Source: JACQKA01 sp964462785 (GTDB taxonomy: Bacteria > Patescibacteriota > Minisyncoccia > Phycocordibacterales > UBA2100). From it: DNA of 17,233 nucleotides. A program made the position numbers and the translations under genes. The notes under the pieces are model-generated. The model made no database searches, was not told the DNA's origin, and saw only the letters and a program-made list of their open reading frames with translations. Numbering within the stretch: position 1 is the stretch's first letter; each line of letters starts with the position of its first letter. Below are positions 6,882-12,387 of this stretch, in pieces. The stretch is taken from NCBI GenBank assembly GCA_964462785.1, contig CAYWZA010000021.1:1-17233 (forward strand), read 5' to 3'.

Positions 6882-7012
6882 GGGGCGGTGCAGACGAAGG
6901 GTTCTTGAGCCTTATGGTTGTGGTAACTCGAGCATGTATCACCACTGCGCTGTTCATTCACGCGTGTATGCGCGCTGCGCGATGCTCACTCACTCTTCGT
7001 CTGCACCGCCCC
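6882..7012. ncRNA. Structured intergenic element, copy 1
   Basis: The ends form an 18-bp perfect inverted repeat (6882-6899 with 6995-7012), extended inward by a G-U and two further pairs (6900-6902/6992-6994). A pyrimidine-rich 3x3 internal loop (6903-6905/6989-6991) and a 5-bp helix TGAGC/GCTCA (6906-6910/6984-6988) follow. The 73-nt core holds GTGGT/ACCAC (6920-6924/6941-6945) and GCGCTGCGCGATG (6972-6984). The same layout and core recur at 9719-9850. The plus orientation is assumed because both copies and both flanking genes point that way. The strand and the promoter are not established. Confidence 0.6.
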
Positions 7013-7018
7013 CCCCCC
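7009..7018. repeat. Ten-base C tract
   Basis: A run of 10 C directly follows and partly overlaps the right arm of the structured element, 28 nt upstream of the -10 box of the FKBP gene. Such tracts are slippage-prone and can vary in length between cells, or be misassembled. Confidence 0.8.
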
Positions 7019-7046
7019 GCAGCATTGCATACATTCATGTGTGCGT

Positions 7047-7052
7047 TATCAT
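7047..7052 (+). promoter_or_regulatory. -10 box of FKBP gene, leaderless start
   Basis: TATCAT (5 of 6 to consensus) lies exactly 6 nt before the ATG at 7059. A weak -35 match, TTGCAT (7025-7030), is 16 nt upstream. With no ribosome site present, a leaderless transcript starting at the ATG is the simplest reading. Confidence 0.5.
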
Positions 7053-7058
7053 ACCCCA

Positions 7059-7571
7059 ATGAAAAACGCACAGAGAGGTTTTATCGGGATGATTATTATT
7101 CTTATCGGCATCATTATTATCGGTGGTTTCGGCTACTGGTGGTACACAAATTCTATGAATGACACCGACACACCGGCGGCAGATTCGCAGCCGGCAGCAG
7201 CGGCGGGAACCAGCGCAACCTCAGCTTCTGTTCCGCAGACACTTGAAGGTGGTCTGGTGATCCAAGACATGGTGGTGGGTAAAGGAGACGAGGCGGTAGC
7301 AGGAAAGAAGCTTTCGATGCACTACACCGGCACGCTTGCAGACGGCACCGTCTTCGACAGCTCTGTTGCTCGTGGTACGCCGTTTGAATTCACTTTGGGT
7401 GCTGGGCAAGTTATTCCTGGCTGGGAGCAGGGAATTGCCGGCATGAAAGTGGGCGGCGAGCGCAAACTTACCATTCCGCCGGCACTCGCATACGGCGCTC
7501 AAGCCGTCGGTCCTATTCCAGCAAACAGCACACTTCACTTTGAAGTCGTACTCCTTGGTATCACGCAGTAG
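7059..7571 (+). CDS. Membrane-anchored FKBP-type peptidyl-prolyl isomerase
   Basis: This 170-aa protein catalyses cis-trans isomerisation of Xaa-Pro bonds, probably on the outer face of the membrane. Residues 8-29 are a hydrophobic anchor, and the start QRGFIGMIIILIG resembles a class III (prepilin-like) leader but lacks the Glu at mature position 5. A Pro/Ala/Ser/Thr-rich linker (about 33-60) follows. The FKBP domain covers about 65-170 and keeps the usual active-site residues: Y89, F99-D100, F111, V118-I119, W122, Y145 and F161. The ATG at 7059 was preferred over upstream GTG 7041 because it starts 6 nt after a -10 box. The gene ends 14 nt before the inverted repeat that probably terminates it. 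Confidence 0.92.
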   Translation: MKNAQRGFIGMIIILIGIIIIGGFGYWWYTNSMNDTDTPAADSQPAAAAGTSATSASVPQTLEGGLVIQDMVVGKGDEAVAGKKLSMHYTGTLADGTVFDSSVARGTPFEFTLGAGQVIPGWEQGIAGMKVGGERKLTIPPALAYGAQAVGPIPANSTLHFEVVLLGITQ

Positions 7572-7580
7572 TAATACCAT

Positions 7581-7609
7581 TTGCAATTGAAAAGCCATCG
7601 TTGCATAAT
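7581..7609 (+). promoter_or_regulatory. uvrB promoter, leaderless
   Basis: TTGCAA (7581-7586, 4 of 6) and CATAAT (7604-7609, 5 of 6) are separated by the ideal 17 nt, and the uvrB ATG follows 6 nt later at 7616. The -10 box sits in the loop region of the inverted repeat at 7585-7629. No LexA-like or other known damage box was recognised. Confidence 0.55.
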
Positions 7610-7629
7610 GCATCGATGGTTTTTCAATT
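7585..7629 (+). terminator. Terminator-like inverted repeat overlapping uvrB start
   Basis: Positions 7585-7600 pair with 7614-7629 over 16 bp with one G-U, around a 13-nt loop. In transcripts from the FKBP gene, the inner stem GCCATCG (7594-7600) with its complement is followed by TTTTTC, like an intrinsic terminator. The right arm contains the uvrB ATG (7616-7618). A leaderless uvrB mRNA starting at 7616 would escape the hairpin. Confidence 0.6.
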
Positions 7630-9685
7630 ACACTCCCCATACGAGCCAGCGGGTGACCAACCAAAGGCTATAGAGGCACTTGTTGACGGACTCAAAAACA
7701 ATAAGCGTCACCAGACGCTCTTGGGCGTGACCGGCTCGGGGAAGACGTTTACCATTGCAAACGTCATCGCGAATATAGGCAAGCCGACCCTGGTCATCGC
7801 GCACAACAAGACGCTCGCGGCGCAGCTCGCGAGCGAGTATCGGGAATTTTTCCCTGACAGCGCCGTACACTACTTTGTATCGTATTACGACTACTACCAG
7901 CCGGAGGCGTATGTGCCCACGTCGGATACCTACATCGAAAAAGAGGCGATGGTGAACGAAGATATCGAGCGCTTGCGCCACGCGGCGACGCAGGCGCTCC
8001 TCACGCGCAAAGACGTCATTATTGTCGCTTCCGTTTCCTGCATTTATGGTCTCGGTTCGCCCGAGGAGTATGAAAAAGTGAATCTCAAGATTGTGAAAGG
8101 CGATCGTCTCACGCGCGCCGATTTCATTCGCAAACTCATCGGGCTCTATTTTGAGCGCACCAATGCAGATCTTTCTCCCGGCACATTTCGCTCGGTGGGG
8201 AATAATGTCGAGCTGATGCCGGCAGATGAGCGCACGGTATATCGCATAGCGTTTGCCGAGGCGATAGTCGAAAGCATTACAGAAATAGATGCGATGACGC
8301 GCGTCTCACTTGGCGTCCATGATTCGCTATTCGTATTCCCAGCAAAGCATTACGTAACGCCGAAAGACGTGATAGATGCAGCGCTCGCGGATATCGAAGC
8401 GGAACTCGCAGAGCAACTCAAAAAATTTGATGATGCAGGCAAATTACTTGAAGCGGATCGACTCAAGCGTCGGACGCGCCAAGACATTGCGCTCATCCGC
8501 GAATTTGGCTATTGCAACGGTATTGAAAATTACTCGCGTCATTTCGATAGGCGCAAGGTAGGGGAGCCCCCGCACACACTGCTTTCCTATTTTCCGAAGA
8601 AGAAAGATGGCTCGCCAGACTTTCTCACTGTCATCGATGAGTCGCATGTGACGCTCCCGCAAATTGGCGGCATGTATGCCGGCGATCGTTCGCGCAAACT
8701 GACGCTTGTGGAGCACGGCTTTCGTTTGCCGAGTGCCATCGACAACCGCCCACTCACCTTCGATGAATTCGATGCGCGTGTGGGGCAGCTCATCTACACG
8801 TCGGCAACGCCGAGCGAAAACGAGCTCGCAAAGAGCGGAGAGCCGATCGCGATGATCGTGCGCCCGACGGGGCTTCTGGATCCGGAAGTTGTTCTTCGCC
8901 CTGTGGTATCCAAAGGGGAGTATGCAGGGCAGGTGAAAGATTTTATCAGTGAGGCGGAAGCAGTCACCAAACGCGGCGCTCGTTCGCTCTGCACCGTGCT
9001 CACTAAAAAGATGGCAGAGGATCTTTCAGAGTTTCTGCAGAAGCGCGGCATCAAGGCGCGCTATCTGCATAGCGATATAAAAACCATCGAGCGTATCGAG
9101 ATTCTTTCAGATTTCCGCAAAGGCGTGTTCGATGTGCTTGTTGGCGTCAATCTTTTGCGCGAAGGTCTGGACTTACCGGAAGTAGAGTTCATCGGGATTC
9201 TCGACGCGGACAAAGAGGGATTTTTGCGCAGTGAGACATCGCTCATTCAGACGATTGGGCGCGCGGCGCGCAATGTGAATGGGCGCGTCATTTTGTATGC
9301 AGATCAGATGACGGGCTCACTGGAGCGCGCGGTGAGTGAGACGAATCGCCGCCGTGCACTGCAGCAGGCATATAACACAGAGCACGGCATCACCCCACAG
9401 ACCATCAAAAAAGAGATCAAAGACATCATGGGCGATATCGCAAAGAGGCGCTCAAAAATTGCCTCTGAGCTTGCCGAGATGGACGCAGGCGTCTATGGAG
9501 TAAAAGAGCTTAAGAAATTGATTAAAGAAAAGCGCGCGCAGATGCACGAAGCGGCGGATCAGCTCGATTTCGAAACGGCAGCCATTTTGCGCGACGAAAT
9601 CCAAGAGCTGGAGCTGAAAATGGGGGAGAAGACCAAGCCTAAAAAGTCGAAGAAAAAAGCTAAAAAACGTGCTAACCCCTCCTGA
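7616..9685 (+). CDS. uvrB: UvrABC system protein B
   Basis: This 689-aa protein is the damage-verifying helicase-like subunit of nucleotide excision repair. UvrA loads it on DNA, and it then recruits UvrC. The family features are complete: GDQP near the start (13-16), Walker A GVTGSGKT (37-44), the beta-hairpin YYDYYQPEAY (90-99), Walker B DESH (341-344), motif LREGLDLPEV and motif QTIGRAARN. The C-terminal UVR motif (about 630-665, with MHEAADQLDFETAAILRDEI) binds UvrC. A Lys-rich tail ends the protein. The ATG at 7616 gives MVFQLHSPYEPAGDQP, matching the normal UvrB start, whereas TTG 7601 adds nothing conserved. The stop codon lies inside the following terminator stem. Length is standard. 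Confidence 0.98.
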   Translation: MVFQLHSPYEPAGDQPKAIEALVDGLKNNKRHQTLLGVTGSGKTFTIANVIANIGKPTLVIAHNKTLAAQLASEYREFFPDSAVHYFVSYYDYYQPEAYVPTSDTYIEKEAMVNEDIERLRHAATQALLTRKDVIIVASVSCIYGLGSPEEYEKVNLKIVKGDRLTRADFIRKLIGLYFERTNADLSPGTFRSVGNNVELMPADERTVYRIAFAEAIVESITEIDAMTRVSLGVHDSLFVFPAKHYVTPKDVIDAALADIEAELAEQLKKFDDAGKLLEADRLKRRTRQDIALIREFGYCNGIENYSRHFDRRKVGEPPHTLLSYFPKKKDGSPDFLTVIDESHVTLPQIGGMYAGDRSRKLTLVEHGFRLPSAIDNRPLTFDEFDARVGQLIYTSATPSENELAKSGEPIAMIVRPTGLLDPEVVLRPVVSKGEYAGQVKDFISEAEAVTKRGARSLCTVLTKKMAEDLSEFLQKRGIKARYLHSDIKTIERIEILSDFRKGVFDVLVGVNLLREGLDLPEVEFIGILDADKEGFLRSETSLIQTIGRAARNVNGRVILYADQMTGSLERAVSETNRRRALQQAYNTEHGITPQTIKKEIKDIMGDIAKRRSKIASELAEMDAGVYGVKELKKLIKEKRAQMHEAADQLDFETAAILRDEIQELELKMGEKTKPKKSKKKAKKRANPS

Positions 9686-9706
9686 CAGGTTTAACTGTCA
9701 GGGTTT
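9681..9706 (+). terminator. uvrB terminator hairpin
   Basis: CCTGACAG (9681-9688) and CTGTCAGG (9695-9702) form an 8-bp stem with a 6-nt loop, and a short T run (9704-9706) follows. The uvrB TGA (9683-9685) is part of the stem. The U tract is short, so termination may be partial. Confidence 0.6.
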
Positions 9707-9718
9707 GAAAAATCGGAA

Positions 9719-9850
9719 GCAGGTGCGGAGATGAGGTGTTCTCGAACGGGGCGGACGCTGGTTACTTGAGCCGTCCGCATTACTGCTCTGGTTCGATACG
9801 TTCCTGTACGCGCTGCGCGATGTTCTTGAACACTTCATCTCCGTACCTGC
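9719..9850. ncRNA. Structured intergenic element, copy 2
   Basis: Positions 9719-9741 pair with 9828-9850 over 23 bp, including two G-U pairs. A 2x2 pyrimidine loop and the helix GAAC/GTTC (9744-9747/9822-9825) follow. The core has a 7-bp hairpin GCGGACG/CGTCCGC (9751-9757/9772-9778) with a 14-nt loop, and ends with CGCGCTGCGCGATG (9809-9822). Copy 1 (6882-7012) shares the TGGTNACTNGAGC loop sequence, the GCGCTGCGCGATG block and the overall size. Its helices are kept although their bases differ. The element lies between the uvrB terminator and the promoter of the next gene. A weak GCGC hairpin (9874-9886) with T5 at 9893-9897 might end a transcript. Confidence 0.6.
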
Positions 9851-9903
9851 ATGTAACACACAGAAATGCTACAGCGCAAGATGCGCGGTATCTTTTTGAT
9901 TAA

Positions 9904-9926
9904 TACAATAGCCTGAGAACTTCAGG
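9904..9926 (+). promoter_or_regulatory. Possible -10 box and hairpin over ribosome site
   Basis: TACAAT (9904-9909, 5 of 6) is a possible -10 box without a clear -35. CCTGAG (9912-9917) and TTCAGG (9921-9926) form a 6-bp hairpin whose 3' side includes the first bases of the ribosome site AGGAG (9924-9928), 7 nt before the ATG at 9936. The hairpin could modulate initiation. Confidence 0.4.
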
Positions 9927-9935
9927 AGAAAAACA

Positions 9936-10859
9936 ATGGCAGGGAAGATTATGTACTGCGCGATACCGACACGCATTCGCGATCGTGCTGACAAAGCGCG
10001 CGCGATGGCGCGGCAAGCAGGCTATTCGCCGGTCATCCCCTTCGATGTCGGCCCCTATGAGGATTTCGAGGGTGGTCAGATTGGGCGCGAACGAACGCTT
10101 GATTTCATGATAAAAATTCAACGCAACTGTGACGTGCTCGGTTTCTTCGGCGTCTCCGATGGTACGATGGGCGAGCTCAAAGATGCGCTCGATCGCACAC
10201 AGCACGTGCGCGTGTTTCGGGGTCTCGATGATCATTGGGATAGCGAATACTACAAGTACAAAATGAAATGGGGCGACTTACTGGCCCGACTCACCTCGGG
10301 GCATCCCATTATTGTGTTGGTGGGCACGAGCGCTGTGGGTAAGAGCTACTGGATTGATCGCCTCTTAGCGCGCTTTCAAGGCAAACTTCATCGCGTGAAG
10401 AACACGACGACGCGGCAGAAGCGCGACGAGTGGGATGAGCAATCGTATCGATTCATCAGTAAGGAAGATTTTAAACGCGGCATTGAAGAGGGCGCTTTCT
10501 TCGAATGGGATTCCTACCTCGGCGAATACTACGGCTCATCCATAACAGAGCTACAGGAAGTCTTGCAACATTCAGCCGGAGTCTTTGCGCTGACACCCCC
10601 GGGGGCACGCGCGCTCTATGAGCGGCGCGGTGCGATGGGAGTTGCGCTCATTCATATGGTGCCTGCTACGGACGAAGTCCTCATCAGGAACTTCGAGCGT
10701 CGCGGTATAGATCAAGACAAGCATGCCCAACTCATCGCTGCGGCAAAGTCTTTCACCCTGCCGCCTACAATGATTCACGCGACTATTCCCATCACCGGAG
10801 ACACGCCGAAAGACATTGCTCATTTTGAGAAAGTCTTTGCGACCCTGCTCGTCAAGTGA
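9936..10859 (+). CDS. Deoxyribosyltransferase-like / guanylate-kinase-like fusion
   Basis: This 307-aa protein has two parts. Residues 1-95 resemble the nucleoside 2-deoxyribosyltransferase fold: YCAIPT near the start, GYSPVIPFDVGPYE (29-42), then CDVLGFFGVSDGTMGELKDAL (65-85 region), where E80 sits where the family has its catalytic Glu. Residues 124-307 resemble guanylate kinase: P-loop GTSAVGKS (130-137), NTTTRQKRDE (156-165), SYRFISKEDF (170-179) and GAFFEWDSYLGEYYG (186-200). Guanylate kinase phosphorylates GMP with ATP. Whether this divergent copy does so is uncertain, since its later part lacks the usual DxQGA-type segment. AGGAG at 9924-9928 supports the ATG at 9936. The gene is monocistronic, with its own terminator. 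It may salvage or edit nucleotides, or sense a nucleotide signal. Confidence 0.7.
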   Translation: MAGKIMYCAIPTRIRDRADKARAMARQAGYSPVIPFDVGPYEDFEGGQIGRERTLDFMIKIQRNCDVLGFFGVSDGTMGELKDALDRTQHVRVFRGLDDHWDSEYYKYKMKWGDLLARLTSGHPIIVLVGTSAVGKSYWIDRLLARFQGKLHRVKNTTTRQKRDEWDEQSYRFISKEDFKRGIEEGAFFEWDSYLGEYYGSSITELQEVLQHSAGVFALTPPGARALYERRGAMGVALIHMVPATDEVLIRNFERRGIDQDKHAQLIAAAKSFTLPPTMIHATIPITGDTPKDIAHFEKVFATLLVK

Positions 10860-10863
10860 GTCG

Positions 10864-10890
10864 ACACCCTCTCCTGAGGGTGTTTTTTCT
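10864..10890 (+). terminator. Intrinsic terminator after the fusion gene
   Basis: ACACCCTC (10864-10871) and GAGGGTGT (10876-10883) form an 8-bp stem with a TCCT loop, followed by a run of T to 10888. It starts 5 nt after the stop at 10859 and abuts the end of the convergent antiporter gene. Confidence 0.9.
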
Positions 10891-12077
10891 TAATATACTC
10901 TGGGCTCCTTCGCATGCGGACCAAGATAGCTCTGCACCAACTGAAACCACAGGGGGGAGAGGGCGAGCGAGAGGGCGATGACAGAGAGTGCGAGACGGTA
11001 TCCGTCGGTGGAGATAAAACCATTCGATAAACCCAAGGCAATGAGAACGAAAGAGAATTCACCAATCTGCCCGAGCACGGCACCCAGCGTGTATGCGGTG
11101 CGTGGCGGTGTGCCCAAGAGGCGCAGCAGATACACATTGAATGCCGTTTTAAGGAAGATGATAATCGCGAGCAACGCGAGAATCGTAAAAATATTTTCCG
11201 TAATGAATGTGAAATCAAGCAACAGACCAATAGAGAGGAAAAAGAGCATCATCAGAAAATCGTGGATGGGATGAATCGCATGGCGATATGACGCACCGAC
11301 GGAGCCGACGTTGCTGATCAAGAGCCCGACTGCAAATGCGCCGTATGCAGTGGAGAGCCCGAGCGAGCCGGAGAGTGCCGCGCCCGCAAAGCAGAGTGCC
11401 ATGCCGGCGACGACCTGCTGATTGGCACCCGCGGCAAGAAGGCGCTCGAGCTGCGCGACCCATGCTGATCGCTGTGATATGTAATAAATAACAAACATGC
11501 TACAGGCGATAATGCCCAGTGAAAACGCCAGCCAGATAAGGCCGTCGAGAGTGAACGTGCCGTCCCCGAATGCACCAACGATGAGGAGCATCGGCACGAC
11601 GGCGATATCCTGCGCGATAAGGATAGCGGTTGCGAGGCGACCGGCGCTCGAATTGCTTTCATGCAGATCACGAAGCATGGAGACGGCGACAGCGGTGCTG
11701 CTCATAGCAACGGTAAAGCCGAGCAGGATGCCGAGCGCGAGCGGCCAGTCAAAAATGAGAGCGACCGTAAGCATCACTGCAAGCGCCGAAAGAATCTGTA
11801 AAATAGTCACCCATATGGCGGTGCGCATGCCGCGCAGGAATCGCGAAATATCAAGCTCAAGCCCGAGCATAAACATAAGGAAGATAATGGCGAGCTCGGT
11901 GATTGCGGAAAGTGTTGCATCCTGCACCTGAATGCCCAAAATCCCCGGCCCAATGATGGCGCCAACGATGATGTAGCCGATGAGCGCCGGTTGGCGTAGA
12001 CGCTGCAACAAAAGACCGCCGAAAAAGGCGAGCGAAAGCACAAAAGCGATATGCGTTAATCCGAATGAAACCTCCAT
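10890..12077 (-). CDS. Kef-type CPA2 cation:proton antiporter, membrane domain only
   Basis: This 395-aa protein has about 12 hydrophobic segments and exchanges K+ or Na+ for protons across the membrane. The Na/H-exchanger fold is supported by QPALIGYIIVGAIIGPG (29-45), MLGLELD (70-76), the unwound-helix ion site Q156-D157 in AQDIAVVP, K310, and GQIGEFSFVL (336-345). Q-D rather than D-D is typical of KefB/KefC-like exchangers. Unlike those it ends right after the membrane domain, with no RCK/TrkA-N nucleotide-binding domain, so gating must differ or be supplied in trans. The ATG follows an extended -10 box by 6 nt with no ribosome site, suggesting a leaderless mRNA. It is divergent from the small gene at 12164. 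Confidence 0.92.
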   Translation of the reverse strand: MEVSFGLTHIAFVLSLAFFGGLLLQRLRQPALIGYIIVGAIIGPGILGIQVQDATLSAITELAIIFLMFMLGLELDISRFLRGMRTAIWVTILQILSALAVMLTVALIFDWPLALGILLGFTVAMSSTAVAVSMLRDLHESNSSAGRLATAILIAQDIAVVPMLLIVGAFGDGTFTLDGLIWLAFSLGIIACSMFVIYYISQRSAWVAQLERLLAAGANQQVVAGMALCFAGAALSGSLGLSTAYGAFAVGLLISNVGSVGASYRHAIHPIHDFLMMLFFLSIGLLLDFTFITENIFTILALLAIIIFLKTAFNVYLLRLLGTPPRTAYTLGAVLGQIGEFSFVLIALGLSNGFISTDGYRLALSVIALSLALSPLWFQLVQSYLGPHAKEPRVY

Positions 12078-12083
12078 AGCTAC

Positions 12084-12092
12084 ACTATAACA
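12084..12092 (-). promoter_or_regulatory. Extended -10 promoter of antiporter, leaderless
   Basis: Read on the minus strand, TGT-TATAGT is followed by GTAGCT and the ATG (12077-12075). The -10 box is 5 of 6 to consensus with a perfect TGn extension, and the spacing to the ATG is 6 nt, the same as at 5378-5390. Confidence 0.6.
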
Positions 12093-12094
12093 TC

Positions 12095-12123
12095 TTGGCT
12101 TATTGCCGTGTGTGTGCTATTTT
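12095..12123 (+). promoter_or_regulatory. Promoter of 48-aa membrane peptide gene
   Basis: TTGGCT (12095-12100) and TATTTT (12118-12123), both 4 of 6 to consensus, are separated by 17 nt, and TGC precedes the -10 box. Transcription would start near 12130, giving a leader of about 34 nt that contains the ribosome site AGGAGG. It lies back to back with the antiporter promoter. Confidence 0.4.
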
Positions 12124-12163
12124 CTACGTACAGTATTCGCAGCAGATAGGAAGAGGAGGACTC

Positions 12164-12310
12164 ATGCTGGCTGATGTTGTCCATGGACTCATAATGATTG
12201 CACTCATTATTGTGATCCTGTCGGCGATGGCGCGTCATGATGATGCGGGCGACGACACAGAGGAAAGGGTGGAGCAGGAAGACCCCAAGTCGAACGAAGG
12301 ACCGCCTTAG
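12164..12310 (+). CDS. 48-aa single-TM membrane peptide
   Basis: The peptide begins MLADVVHGLIMIALIIVI and has one membrane helix (about residues 5-22). A strongly acidic, polar tail follows (ARHDDAGDDTEERVEQEDP), likely cytoplasmic or exposed and disordered. A strong ribosome site, AGGAGG (12154-12159 region), lies 5 nt before the ATG at 12164, which decides the start although the frame is open further upstream. Its own promoter and terminator make it a one-gene unit. The stop codon falls in the loop of the terminator. Function is unknown. Small acidic single-span proteins often modulate a larger membrane protein, and the divergent antiporter is the nearest candidate, but this is only context. 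Confidence 0.7.
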   Translation: MLADVVHGLIMIALIIVILSAMARHDDAGDDTEERVEQEDPKSNEGPP

Positions 12311-12326
12311 TGCGGTCTTTTTCTTT
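12297..12326 (+). terminator. Intrinsic terminator overlapping small gene end
   Basis: GACCGC (12300-12305) and GCGGTC (12312-12317) form a stem with the loop CTTAGT, followed by TTTTTCTTT. AAG upstream extends the pairing with the T run. The TAG stop of the 48-aa gene lies in the loop. Confidence 0.9.
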
Positions 12327-12337
12327 ATACAACTGCG

Positions 12338-12346
12338 TGGTAGAGT
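12338..12346 (+). promoter_or_regulatory. Possible extended -10 promoter of uvrA
   Basis: TGG-TAGAGT (4 of 6 with TGn extension) lies 12 nt after the previous terminator and 41 nt before the uvrA ATG. Unlike the leaderless genes, uvrA has a ribosome site, AGGGGAG (12374-12380), 7 nt before its ATG. No LexA-like box was seen. Confidence 0.4.
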
Positions 12347-12387
12347 GCCCATACTACCCCTTAGCGCAATGCGAGGGGAGAATCCAT

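Noticed and set aside
7585..7629. LexA-type SOS box at uvrB.
   Set aside because: The palindrome does not match known LexA sites (CTGT-N8-ACAG or GAAC-N4-GTTC), so no regulator can be named.
9779..9805. tRNA-like GGTTCGATACGTTCC in copy 2 of the structured element.
   Set aside because: No acceptor stem or anticodon arm can be drawn, and copy 1 does not keep the sequence.
6882..9850. The two structured elements as terminal inverted repeats of a transposon carrying FKBP and uvrB.
   Set aside because: Each element is internally palindromic, their arms differ in sequence, both point the same way, and no transposase lies between.
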